From assembly GCA_002401765.2 (NCBI GenBank), contig NVTY02000035.1:44300-108299 (forward strand): a stretch of 64,000 nt of DNA, read 5' to 3'. A model generated the notes under the pieces. The model was not told the DNA's origin. It did not search any database and saw only the letters and a program-made list of their open reading frames with translations. This document shows positions 7,234 to 15,603 of the stretch, one piece after another (the stretch's first letter is position 1; the number at the start of each line of letters is the position of its first letter). This DNA comes from Thiotrichaceae bacterium. GTDB taxonomy: Bacteria; Pseudomonadota; Gammaproteobacteria; SZUA-140. A program made the translations under genes and the position numbers.

Positions 7234-9411
7234 TCAGATCGCATCTAACTTGGCATATGCAACCACTAACCATTTACTGCCCGCACCTTTAAAATTAATC
7301 TGCACCCGCGCGCCATTGCCCTGGCCTTCGTAGCCCAGTACAACCCCTTCACCAAATTTTGCATGGCTAACGCGCTGTCCAAGATTTAACCCTGTCGGCG
7401 CATCTTCTTTCGGTGTTTTAAAAGTACTCTTAGGCACTGATTTGGCGACATGGCTATAACTCGCCTTGGGGCGAATCTCTTCGACCAGTTCACTCGGAAT
7501 CTCTGCAATAAAACGGGATACCGGTTGATAGGTCTCGCTGCCATAGAGACGACGTGTTTCGGCGTAGGTCATATAAAGGTGTTTTTTTGCGCGCGTAATA
7601 CCGACATAGCAGAGACGACGCTCTTCTTCTAAGCGATTACCTTCCTGTAACGACATCTTATGCGGGAAGAGCCCTTCTTCCATGCCGCATAAAAAGACCA
7701 GTGGAAACTCCAAGCCTTTGGCGGTATGCAAGGTCATCAACTGCACACAATCGTCATCGGCCTCGCCCTGACCCTCACCCGACTCCAATACCGCATGAAC
7801 CAAAAATGCCTGTAGTGGCGACAGCTCTATCTCGTCATCGCTACTATCGTAATCGAACTGACGTGCTGCGGTGATTAACTCTTCCAGATTCTCTAATCGT
7901 GATTGTGCCTTTTCACCTTTCTCTTTTTGATGATGCTCAATCAGGCCACTCTGTTTAATCACATGATCAATCTGCTCATGCAGTTCGATACCTTTACAAC
8001 CCGCCTCTAGCTCATCGATCAGGCACAAAAATGCGATCAAGGCATTACTGCCGCGTGCCGCCAGTTGCCCACTATTAGCCACTGCTATCGCAGAATCCCA
8101 CAGTGATAAATTATGATCACGCGCATGTTGGCGCACCGTATCAACGGAACGGTCACCAATACCGCGCGTGGGGGTGTTCACCACCCGTTCAAATGACGGA
8201 TCGTCATGTCGATTATCACTCAGGCGTAGATAGGCGAGGGTGTTTTTAATCTCGGCACGTTCGAAAAATCGCTGGCCACCATAGATACGGTAAGGCAAAC
8301 CAGCGGCGATTAACTCCGCTTCAAGCAGGCGCGACTGAGCATTCGAGCGGTAGAGAATCGCGCTGTCACGACGTAATTCACCTTGCTCTTGCCATGCCTT
8401 CAGTTTGTTGACGATGAAACGTGCCTCATCAAAATCATTAAAGGCGGCGTAGAGTTGAATCGGCTCGCCCTTACTGCCATCGGTCCAGAGCTTTTTACCG
8501 AGGCGACCGGTGTTGTTTTCGATCAAGGCATTGGCAGCCGACAGGATTGTTTCAGTTGAGCGGTAGTTCTGCTCAAGTCGGAACATCTGTGCGTTAACAT
8601 AATCGGTGGTAAAACGTTGCAGGTTTTCAATCTGTGCCCCGCGCCAGCCGTAGATCGACTGATCATCATCACCCACCACAAAAATATGATTGTTGGCACC
8701 GGTCACCAGTTGCAACCAGGCGTACTGGATAGCGTTAGTATCCTGAAACTCATCGACCAGAATATGCCTAAAGCGCGCCTGATAATGGGCAAGGATCTCG
8801 GGCTTATTGCGCCACAGCTCCAGTGCGCGCAGCAGCAGCTCGGCAAAATCGATCACACCCGCGCGTTCACACGCCGCTTCGTAACCCTGATAGATGCGGA
8901 TCATCTGGCGCTGATAGTTGTCACCGCGATCATCGATATGTTTGGCACGCAGCCCCTCATCTTTTTTATTGTTGATGTACCACTGCGCCTGCTTGGGTGG
9001 CCACTGCTCTTCGTCGATATCCATCGCGCGCATCACCCGTCGCACCACGCGGTATTGGTCATCACTATCGAGGATCTGAAAGGCCTCCGGCAAACCGGCA
9101 TCTTTCCAGTGGGCGCGTAGCAGGCGATGGGCGAGGCCATGAAAGGTACCGACCCACATGCCACGCGCGGGCATTTGCAGCAGGTCTTCAATCCGACCGC
9201 GCATCTCAGCCGCCGCTTTATTGGTGAAGGTGACCGCCATAATACTAAACGGCGAGGCCCCCTCGGCCTGAATCAGCCAGGCAATACGATGCACCAGCAC
9301 GCGTGTTTTGCCGCTACCAGCACCGGCTAGCACCAGCATATTGCCCGGCGGTGCGGCAACCGCTTCACGCTGGGCGTCGTTCAAGGGGTCAATAATATAG
9401 GTAACATCCAT
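7234..9411 (-). CDS. uvrD: UvrD/Rep-family superfamily 1 DNA helicase
   Basis: ATP-dependent 3'-5' DNA helicase II, used in mismatch and nucleotide-excision repair. Motifs in order: Walker A AGAGSGKTRVL (about residues 29-39), TFTNKAAAEMRGR, DEFQDTNAIQY, GDDDQSIYGWRGA, QNYRSTETIL, LMTLHTAKGLEFPLVF, and VGITRAKKHLYMTYA. The C-terminus (LGQRVSHAKFGEGVVLGYEG) is the Tudor-like domain that UvrD uses to bind RNA polymerase. The start chosen is the ATG at 9411 (MDVTYIIDPLNDAQ); an upstream TTG would add six residues with no support. Length of about 725 residues is normal for UvrD. The assignment to UvrD rather than Rep rests on the C-terminal domain. Confidence 0.9.
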   Translation of the reverse strand: MDVTYIIDPLNDAQREAVAAPPGNMLVLAGAGSGKTRVLVHRIAWLIQAEGASPFSIMAVTFTNKAAAEMRGRIEDLLQMPARGMWVGTFHGLAHRLLRAHWKDAGLPEAFQILDSDDQYRVVRRVMRAMDIDEEQWPPKQAQWYINNKKDEGLRAKHIDDRGDNYQRQMIRIYQGYEAACERAGVIDFAELLLRALELWRNKPEILAHYQARFRHILVDEFQDTNAIQYAWLQLVTGANNHIFVVGDDDQSIYGWRGAQIENLQRFTTDYVNAQMFRLEQNYRSTETILSAANALIENNTGRLGKKLWTDGSKGEPIQLYAAFNDFDEARFIVNKLKAWQEQGELRRDSAILYRSNAQSRLLEAELIAAGLPYRIYGGQRFFERAEIKNTLAYLRLSDNRHDDPSFERVVNTPTRGIGDRSVDTVRQHARDHNLSLWDSAIAVANSGQLAARGSNALIAFLCLIDELEAGCKGIELHEQIDHVIKQSGLIEHHQKEKGEKAQSRLENLEELITAARQFDYDSSDDEIELSPLQAFLVHAVLESGEGQGEADDDCVQLMTLHTAKGLEFPLVFLCGMEEGLFPHKMSLQEGNRLEEERRLCYVGITRAKKHLYMTYAETRRLYGSETYQPVSRFIAEIPSELVEEIRPKASYSHVAKSVPKSTFKTPKEDAPTGLNLGQRVSHAKFGEGVVLGYEGQGNGARVQINFKGAGSKWLVVAYAKLDAI

Positions 9412-9467
9412 GGGCGGTGATCTTAGCAAATTTGAAGGTGGAACAGGGGGAATCGAGCAACGATCAA

Positions 9468-9818
9468 CTAGCGACTGCGCTTGCCGATTGAATCGATTGA
9501 GACGGCAACGCTGCCATTCTCATCAACTGGGGTGGTCGGTGCTTCAAGGATCACGCCCGTCATATCGCATCCGTCTGTAATAGCCCCAGCAAGATCAGCC
9601 CCCACCAAATTGGCATGGGAGAGATTGGCTCCAGTCAGATTCACCATCCGCAGGTCGGCATTGGATAGATCAGCATGACTGAGGTTCACTTCACGCAGAT
9701 CCGTCTGAATCAGATTTGCCTCTTTAAGTACCGCTTTTGAGAGATCAAGGCCTTTAAAGCTTTCGCCATCGTGAGAAAAGAGCTTGGTAAAACCTTTTTT
9801 ATCGTAGATATGGATCAT
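9468..9818 (-). CDS. Small pentapeptide-repeat protein
   Basis: A 116-residue protein built around consecutive pentapeptide repeats A(D/N)LXX from about residue 22 to 90, for example LKEANLIQTDLREVNLSHAD and SNADLRMVNLTGANLSHANL. Such repeats form a right-handed quadrilateral beta-helix; some family members bind gyrase, but nothing here shows that. There is no signal peptide. The ATG overlaps the stop of a 49-codon ORF just upstream (ATGA), which suggests translational coupling. Function unknown. Confidence 0.8.
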   Translation of the reverse strand: MIHIYDKKGFTKLFSHDGESFKGLDLSKAVLKEANLIQTDLREVNLSHADLSNADLRMVNLTGANLSHANLVGADLAGAITDGCDMTGVILEAPTTPVDENGSVAVSIDSIGKRSR

Positions 9819-9964
9819 CTGTGGTTCCGAGTCACCATCATTGGTGCAAGTAGTGATGATACCTGTTTTTTTGACTTGTTGCCGTACCCGTTATTCATCA
9901 GCCATTCAATCGCGGTGCGACAACCAGCACTACGGCTGCGAATAGCGATCCACTTTACAGGCAT
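9815..9964 (-). CDS. Candidate 49-aa protein coupled to the pentapeptide-repeat gene
   Basis: An ATG-initiated frame of 49 codons (begins MPVKWIAIRSRSAGCR, ends MMVTRNHR) whose TGA overlaps the ATG of the pentapeptide-repeat gene by the classic ATGA arrangement. It is basic and lacks a signal peptide or membrane segment. No clear ribosome-binding site was found. Support comes only from the overlap; it may be a leader ORF or chance. Confidence 0.35.
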   Translation of the reverse strand: MPVKWIAIRSRSAGCRTAIEWLMNNGYGNKSKKQVSSLLAPMMVTRNHR

Positions 9965-10032
9965 GCTGATTCTAAACAAATAGAATTGGTGCAGATCAAA
10001 GCACCCTTGTTGATCGGCAAAAAATTATCAAT

Positions 10033-10091
10033 GACCCGTCGTCAGAAAGCACCGGACAAGCCAGTGCTTTCTGAATGAGCGGGTCTTTTTT
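10033..10091 (+). terminator. Strong intrinsic terminator read on the plus strand
   Basis: Outer arms GACCCG (10033-10038) and CGGGTC (10080-10085) enclose inner arms AGAAAGCAC (10044-10052) and GTGCTTTCT (10064-10072), followed at once by TTTTTT (10086-10091). On the plus strand this is a textbook Rho-independent terminator, but no plus-strand gene lies upstream. On the minus strand the hairpin follows the EF-hand gene by about 100 bp, with a weaker T-rich tract after it. Confidence 0.75.
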
Positions 10092-10191
10092 ACATAGAAA
10101 ATTGACCGCACCAGGTGGTGTTTCCGTACACCGCACGGGAGTCTCAGAGCAGAATTAGAGACTCACCATTCCATGAAATGGTTTTTCACCT

Positions 10192-10428
10192 TTAATCACC
10201 AGACTCCGTCTCAAATTTGGCGAATTCGGCCTCTTCCAGTTTACCATCCATATTAATGTCCAAGACAACCCACTGCTCAGATAGCGCTGGCACAACGGCA
10301 GCCTCTGTTCTGTCAATGGTTCCACTGCTATTGGTATCGAGTTCGCTAAAGCTCTTATCGTCACCTGCCCAGGCCGCACCTGCGGCAACAGTAAAAGCCA
10401 ATCCAGCTAAAAAATGTTTCATATTCAT
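10192..10428 (-). CDS. Small secreted EF-hand protein
   Basis: A 78-residue exported protein. Residues 1-21 (MNMKHFLAGLAFTVAAGAAW plus A) form a signal peptide. The mature part contains two calcium-binding loop candidates: DTNSSGTIDRTE (about residues 30-41) is a canonical 12-residue EF loop with acidic or polar residues at positions 1, 3, 5, 9 and 12, and DINMDGKLEEAE (about 57-68) is the second. It is probably a periplasmic calcium-binding or calcium-sensing protein. It is transcribed alone. Confidence 0.75.
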   Translation of the reverse strand: MNMKHFLAGLAFTVAAGAAWAGDDKSFSELDTNSSGTIDRTEAAVVPALSEQWVVLDINMDGKLEEAEFAKFETESGD

Positions 10429-10750
10429 AACGCAATCCTTTTCCGTTTTCTTTTAGAGTTTAGGCAAGATAACTCACCTATGCTAGTTCATCTAGTCTTT
10501 TGGCCGTAGCCGCATGACCGTTAACAACTACCAAGCATAAATCGTGCCATATACATATATATCAAATAAATTCAATAGGTTACCCAATAACTGGCAGCGA
10601 GGCATGGCTCTGATAGCCGATATTAACTGTCGCTTTAGACAGACAACTTTTTCCGCTTTAAACAAAAAATTTATTATAAACAGCAAGTTAGCTATGTCAT
10701 CAATTAGCGACAGATGCGGCTAATTCAAAGGATCAAGCGAAGAGTGATGC
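10429..10750. other. 320-bp AT-rich gap with no recognisable gene
   Basis: Contains the upstream region of the minus-strand EF-hand gene and the 3' side of the protease gene. The tract around 10550-10690 is strongly AT-rich (ATATACATATATATCAAATA; AAACAAAAAATTTATTATAA). No ORF, RNA or clear palindrome was recognised. Confidence 0.5.
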
Positions 10751-11248
10751 TTATCGCAGCGTACTCACCGCCGCTGTGATGCAACTAGAAAACGTCAGTT
10801 GAGGGGGGTCAAAGGAGAAAGTGAAGCTACCCACCTTGCGCAGCCCACTGAGACCCAAAATATGGCGCGTGCGACCAGGAAACACTGCTGCTTCTATATC
10901 ACGCAGTTCACAGTCGTCACCCAGGCGAATCGCATCGATACGGTACACAGCCACTCGCGTGCGCTGGCCGTTGGCAAGGGTGCCCATCAGGTTTTTAACA
11001 AAGCTGACCTTCCCTTTCTCCTGTAGGACTGCCAGGCTATTCTCATCAATGGTATTGTAACTGGAACCGGTATCGACGAGAAAGTCGACAGCACCAAGCC
11101 CCATGATTTCGCCCCGTATATAAAAGGTTTTAGCGCCCTTTTCCACCATAGGCACAACATAGCTCGGCGGTAATGCCAATGCCATTGGCATACCGGCCAC
11201 AGTAAACAGCAGCAAGCCAGATAAGATTCGGTTTGCTAATATCACCAT
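10751..11248 (-). CDS. Secreted retropepsin-like aspartic protease
   Basis: A 165-residue protein with an N-terminal signal peptide (about residues 1-25, ending PMALA). The catalytic signature VDFLVDTGSSYNTID (about 56-70) carries the D-T-G triad of clan AA aspartic proteases, and ILGLSGLRKVGSFTFSF (about 129-145) is the downstream hydrophobic-hydrophobic-Gly element. One catalytic Asp per chain means it should work as a homodimer in the periplasm. Two or three cysteines in the mature part (CELRD, SSC) may form a disulfide. It is single-standing; substrate unknown. Confidence 0.78.
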   Translation of the reverse strand: MVILANRILSGLLLFTVAGMPMALALPPSYVVPMVEKGAKTFYIRGEIMGLGAVDFLVDTGSSYNTIDENSLAVLQEKGKVSFVKNLMGTLANGQRTRVAVYRIDAIRLGDDCELRDIEAAVFPGRTRHILGLSGLRKVGSFTFSFDPPQLTFSSCITAAVSTLR

Positions 11249-11360
11249 TTATTCTCCCATTGTGTTGCACAACGCCGCCACTGTACAGATCTCGTCAATA
11301 GCTTAACGACCCAAGCAGGGCGATCTTAAGCAAATAGTAAGGAGATACTCGTGGGAACTA

Positions 11361-12722
11361 CTAAGCACTCTGTTTGTGGCGAAACAGTGCTGGCTCCAGT
11401 TGATGGCGGTGCAATAACTTATAAAAATCGGTGCGGTTGCGCTGTGCCAGGCGAGCGGCCTGACATACGTTACCGCGAGTCATCTGTAGAACCTGCACCA
11501 GATAGTCACGCTCAAACTGGCTCACCGCCTCACCCAGCGGCAACATTTCCTTGCCTTTGCCACGCAAAGCCCGCTGTACCAGGCTAGCAGAAATTACGGG
11601 GGTGGCCGTCAATGCCGAGACCTGCTCGACCACGTTAAGCAATTGACGGATATTCCCCTGCCAGGGAGCCGCCATAAGCCGTTCCATCGCCTCGCGAGAG
11701 AAGGAGCCTACAATGCAATTTTTACTACGCTGCTGCAGTTGATGCAGGAAGTGATTAGCGAGCAATGGAATGTCTTCGCAGCGTTCGGCCAGCACCGGTA
11801 ACTCCAGCATGATGACATTGAGTCGATAGTAAAGGTCTTCACGGAACTGACGCTCATCAATAGCGGCCTCAAGATCTCGATGAGTGGCAGAGATAATCCG
11901 TACATCCACCGGCAGTGACTGGGTCATCCCCACAGGCCTCACCTCACCTTCCTGTAACACGCGCAGCAGCTTGGCCTGAAATTCCAGCGGCATGTCACCA
12001 ATTTCATCCAGAAACAAAGTACCACCGTCGGCGGCTTCAAACAGGCCGGCATGGTTGCGGTCGGCACCTGTAAAGGCCCCTTTACGGTGGCCGAACAGCT
12101 CCGATTCCAGCAGCGCTTCGGGAATGGCAGCACAATTGATCGCGACAAATGGCCCCTCGCGGCGTGGACTGGCACTGTGCACGGCTCGTGCCAGGCTCTC
12201 CTTGCCAGTACCGCTCTCGCCGTGGATGATAATACTAACGTCCGTCTGCGCGACCCGCCAGCTCTGCTTGAGTAGCTCCTCCATGCACGGGCTGGCAGTG
12301 ATGATTTCACGCCGCCACTGCGCATCGCTGGCGGTATCATCATCATTTTGTGGGTAGCTGTGACGCTGCGCAGCTGAGATGTTATCCAGTAGCTGCTGGC
12401 TGTCAAACGGCTTGGTGAGGTAGCTGAACACACCTTTTTGGGTCGCATCCACGGCGTCAGGAATAGTCCCGTGAGCCGTGAGAATAATCACCGGCAGCGA
12501 AGGATAACGTGCATGGACCTCATTGAATAGCGCCAACCCATCCATTCCGTCCATACGAAGATCGGTAATGATCAGCTGTGGTTGAAAGGTGGGCAAGCGG
12601 GCAAGCGCCTGGCGACCATTGCCGGCCGTGTCCACCACAAATCCACTGGCTTTGAGACGCATCGACAACAGTTTCAGTAGACTGACATCATCATCAACTA
12701 GTAATATTTTATTTTGGTTCAT
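11361..12722 (-). CDS. glrR: Sigma-54-dependent response regulator GlrR (QseF)
   Basis: Transcriptional activator of sigma-54 RNA polymerase, partner of the GlrK kinase. Receiver domain at residues 1-120 with acidic pocket VDDD (9-12) and phospho-acceptor D54 ([11 protein letters not shown]). AAA+ domain at about 145-380: Walker A GESGTGKE, the GAFTGA loop that contacts sigma-54 ([15 protein letters not shown]), and Walker [12 protein letters not shown] Fis-type helix-turn-helix is at the end; the terminal [19 protein letters not shown] is characteristic of GlrR. Length 453 is normal. Its start lies 14 bp inside the end of qseG, so the operon order is glrK-qseG-glrR. In enterobacteria this system drives the sRNA gene glmY; no glmY was recognised nearby. 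Confidence 0.9.
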   Translation of the reverse strand: MNQNKILLVDDDVSLLKLLSMRLKASGFVVDTAGNGRQALARLPTFQPQLIITDLRMDGMDGLALFNEVHARYPSLPVIILTAHGTIPDAVDATQKGVFSYLTKPFDSQQLLDNISAAQRHSYPQNDDDTASDAQWRREIITASPCMEELLKQSWRVAQTDVSIIIHGESGTGKESLARAVHSASPRREGPFVAINCAAIPEALLESELFGHRKGAFTGADRNHAGLFEAADGGTLFLDEIGDMPLEFQAKLLRVLQEGEVRPVGMTQSLPVDVRIISATHRDLEAAIDERQFREDLYYRLNVIMLELPVLAERCEDIPLLANHFLHQLQQRSKNCIVGSFSREAMERLMAAPWQGNIRQLLNVVEQVSALTATPVISASLVQRALRGKGKEMLPLGEAVSQFERDYLVQVLQMTRGNVCQAARLAQRNRTDFYKLLHRHQLEPALFRHKQSA

Positions 12723-13323
12723 GATTTTTCCTGTCCGTCTCTGGATTGAGATTCACACCTACACCGGCACGCTCTTTGTCATTGATATCCTGTTCGATAG
12801 ATTTTAACTGCTCCAACTGTGAGCGCAGCACCCCCAGCTGATGACGCAGCGTAGCGACGTCGCTACGCCCTTGTTTAAGTCGTTGCTGCAGCGCACGTCC
12901 CGTTGCACGCAAGCGGTTACGCTCATCAATCTCCTCGACTAGCAGCAGGGCCAAGCCGCGTGCGGGGTGTTGACTCTCAACGGAATCGCGCAAAATGACG
13001 GCCAGTAGACTAAGCGCCCTCTCATCATCCTGATAGGCGGTGCCTGGGCGACTCAGCATTAGTGTCAGACGCAGTGGACTACAGGCCTCATTATTCTCCA
13101 CAACATCCGCACGCAGTGCTTGCAATATCTCTCTCTGTGGCAGATCTGAGAGTCGAGAAATAGCAGCATAAAATTTCAGTACGTTGCCACATGGCCCTTC
13201 CAATGACGCTTGCGGTGACGCATCTGTTGACAATGGCAATTGAGCGCAAGCCGTCAACAAAGCTGCGCTGATGATCACGATTGCATATCGGCGTAGAATT
13301 GTTTGCGCCATACCTTTAAACAC
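12709..13323 (-). CDS. qseG: QseG/YfhG-like outer-membrane lipoprotein
   Basis: A lipoprotein encoded between the kinase and the regulator, as qseG is in enterobacteria. I chose GTG at 13323 because AGGAG lies about six bases upstream (ACAGGAGACAGTAGTG); an ATG four codons later has poor spacing. The N-terminus VFKGMAQTILRRYAIVIISA then LLTAC gives a lipobox with lipidated Cys at about residue 26. The C-terminal half is rich in Arg, Leu and Gln (ATGRALQQRLKQGRSDVATL, then RHQLGVLRSQLEQLKSIEQD) and should form a coiled coil. It overlaps glrK by about 8 bp and glrR by 14 bp, implying tight coupling. QseG in E. coli modulates the kinase; the same role is inferred here from synteny, since sequence similarity is low. 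Confidence 0.75.
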   Translation of the reverse strand: MFKGMAQTILRRYAIVIISAALLTACAQLPLSTDASPQASLEGPCGNVLKFYAAISRLSDLPQREILQALRADVVENNEACSPLRLTLMLSRPGTAYQDDERALSLLAVILRDSVESQHPARGLALLLVEEIDERNRLRATGRALQQRLKQGRSDVATLRHQLGVLRSQLEQLKSIEQDINDKERAGVGVNLNPETDRKNHEPK

Positions 13324-14782
13324 TACTGTCTCCTGTGCTGTGCAAGGGCAGGGTAACACGTAGATACGCGCCACCCTCTGAATCCTGCACCTCGATACTG
13401 CCACCATGCAGCCGAGCATAGCGCTGCGCGATTGCCAGGCCCAACCCGGTTCCTTTGACATGACCACGAGCCAGTTGTGGGCCCTGAAAAAAGGGTTCGA
13501 AGATCTGTCTGCTCAGCGCTTTATCGATACCAGGGCCATCATCGAGCACCTCTATACAGGCCTGCTCATCCTCTTGCCACAGCCGTAACTGCACCTGTCC
13601 ACCCCGCGGCGAATATTTGATTGCATTGGACAACAGATTGTCCAGCAAAGTGCGTACCTGTTCACGCTCGCCATACAAATTGACCGACTGCAACGTGGTG
13701 AGCACCTCTATACCACGCGCACGCAGCGCCAAACGGTGTTTGTCGATAATTTCTGGCAACAGCGTATGCAGGGCGATAATCTCCTGATGCTGTAGCGCCT
13801 CCTGGGCCAGAGCCGCATCAAAATTGAGTAAAGCCTCTACCTGCGCCTGCAGTTGCAAGCTGTTATCACGCAGGATATCCGCCACCTCGCGCTGCTCGTC
13901 ATTCAAACTGCCCACCACCTCGTCACGCAACAACTCCGCCCCTTCGCGTAATGAGGTAAGGGGGGTTTTCAACTCGTGAGAGACATGATGCAGGAAGAGC
14001 CGTTTCTGCTCATCCAGCTCAGAGAGGCGTAGACGCAACCAGTCCAGATGCTCACCTAGTTCGCGGATGTCCTGCGGACCACTCACCGTCACTACAGTAC
14101 TGAACTCACCGGCTCCCAGGTGGCGAATAGCGGCGCCGAGGTGGCGCAGTGGGCGGTTAATCAAGACACTAAAGATCACGGCAAGGATCAGCGCCAGCGG
14201 GATCAGCGCCAACGCCTGTAACAGCAACAGGCGCTGCACCTGCGTCACCTGCCGTGTCATCTGGTTGCTCTGCGCAGAGATCAACTGTGTCACTTCAAAA
14301 GGGATAGTCTGTGCCAGGCGGGTTAAATCGTGTTGTTTCGTCAACGGCGCAGCCGTTTCCTGTGAAAGCCCGTCGGCGACCGTACGCAACTGCTGGTAGA
14401 GCAGTTTTTCGTGTTCGTGTATTTGCCTCAACCGCGCTAATAGCACCTCACCCGGCACTAAGGTCTCTCCGGGTACCACCGCCTTAAGGCGGGACATCGC
14501 CTCATTTAATTGCCCGCGCTGATCTTCATAACGCTGCAACACTGTCGGATCGTGCAGCACCCAATACTGACCGGAGCTACGCTCCAGGTTCAACACCTGG
14601 GCCATGATAATACGTCCAGCTGCCACCGCCTGGGTCGAGTCATGCACCGCAAGCTGCATCTGTGCCGACAGTTTATCGATGCGAATAAACGTATTTACCA
14701 GCGCGACCGAAGGCGGTAGCGCTGCAAGAAAGAAACCGATCAACGCTAACTGAAAGATCGAGGTGGGTAAGGTTAGCCGCAT
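13316..14782 (-). CDS. glrK: Sensor histidine kinase GlrK (QseE)
   Basis: Membrane sensor kinase for GlrR, 488 residues. A first TM segment is at about residues 10-30 and a second at about 188-210, enclosing a periplasmic helical sensor domain. HAMP follows (about 210-260). The dimerisation/phospho-acceptor helix reads FLHHVSHELKTPLTSLREGA (H-box His at about residue 268). The ATPase domain shows the N box LLDNLLSNAIKYSPRGG, G1 VLDDGPGID, F box FEPFF and G2 GTGLGLAIAQRYARLHGGS, all intact. It is first in the operon; the upstream region (14783-14960) should hold the promoter. Confidence 0.9.
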   Translation of the reverse strand: MRLTLPTSIFQLALIGFFLAALPPSVALVNTFIRIDKLSAQMQLAVHDSTQAVAAGRIIMAQVLNLERSSGQYWVLHDPTVLQRYEDQRGQLNEAMSRLKAVVPGETLVPGEVLLARLRQIHEHEKLLYQQLRTVADGLSQETAAPLTKQHDLTRLAQTIPFEVTQLISAQSNQMTRQVTQVQRLLLLQALALIPLALILAVIFSVLINRPLRHLGAAIRHLGAGEFSTVVTVSGPQDIRELGEHLDWLRLRLSELDEQKRLFLHHVSHELKTPLTSLREGAELLRDEVVGSLNDEQREVADILRDNSLQLQAQVEALLNFDAALAQEALQHQEIIALHTLLPEIIDKHRLALRARGIEVLTTLQSVNLYGEREQVRTLLDNLLSNAIKYSPRGGQVQLRLWQEDEQACIEVLDDGPGIDKALSRQIFEPFFQGPQLARGHVKGTGLGLAIAQRYARLHGGSIEVQDSEGGAYLRVTLPLHSTGDSSV

Positions 14783-14969
14783 AACGTTCCTCTAAGGTCT
14801 CTCTGTTGCCAGAGTCTCACCGCTATCACCTGCAAACCTTATGCTCCAGCGGCCACCGCCCAAAGTGACTACATTACTAAAAGGTATCAAGGGCTCGCGA
14901 TTGACATTGCACCGAATAGTAGCGAACGTCAATGCTCACATCATCACTAGATGAACCAGCACTGGGTTC

Positions 14970-15417
14970 TTAGCGCGCCTTTATGAAGTCCAACCCGACA
15001 TAAGCGCATTTCTGCCGCGCAACCCAGCCGCTGTTTTTGATCGCATCTTCGCTCGCATGTCCACTGATCAAACGATTAATCACCACCACATTTAAAGGCA
15101 TCATTAACCGACAATGTCTCGACCACGTTAGCAGGAGAGGAGGGCGCTGAATCGTAAACCACACCACGATGATCGATGCCAAAAACACCATTTTTCGCCC
15201 ATGCGCAAATAATCTGTTTATCGGGGAATGCCTGCTACAGTGCTTGAAGGATTTTTTTCTTTGAGAAGGCGTCTTACTTTCTTTATTGTCGATTCGACAT
15301 CAACGTCTTTTGAGGTCAAAATAATGTGCCTATGTCATCGCCAAACAAGGCGACAGATTGGTTGCCTGGAAGAAAGGCTTTAATCGCCTCAATCGTGTCT
15401 AAATTCTTTATCGTCAT
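14970..15417 (-). pseudogene. Remnant of a PfkB-family sugar kinase (ketohexokinase-like)
   Basis: Read on the minus strand, fragments in successive frames line up with the C-terminal half of PfkB kinases. IICAWAKNGVFGIDHRGVVY and then SSPANVVETLSVNDAF correspond to the AWA-x-x-G...D-G-x-V and VVDT-x-GAGDTF region, and VINRLISGHASEDAIKNSGW with ARQKCAYVGLDFI corresponds to the C-terminal helix (LxxG-x-S-x-E-x-A-L...A-G-x-K-C). The catalytic GAGD is degraded to SVND, at least one frameshift separates the parts, and several stops lie upstream. The ATG-led piece at 15417 (MTIKNLDTIEAIKAFLPGNQ) is probably part of the same wreck but was not identified. Not expected to be functional. Confidence 0.55.
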
Positions 15418-15603
15418 AATCGCTCTCATCGGGTGATGATGAACAGTTTAGCCTATTTGAGGCTCATTTCATGTTAGAAATACGCCTAGGTTCAGGCTCA
15501 TTTCATATTGGACAAGGCTCCCTCAATATGCCAATCTCGAGCAGCAACGTACACTTATCAAAATAATTAAAGAGGACAGAAAAAATATGGAGGATTGGCT
15601 AAG

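Noticed and set aside
10155..10388. 77-codon frame overlapping the EF-hand gene on the same strand
   Set aside because: It runs in another frame of the secreted EF-hand gene and its composition lacks any domain or leader.
14783..14960. Possible glmY sRNA or sigma-54 promoter upstream of glrK
   Set aside because: A TGGAGC...TTTGCA string was seen, but the distance between GG and GC is 12 rather than 10, and no glmY-like hairpins were recognised.
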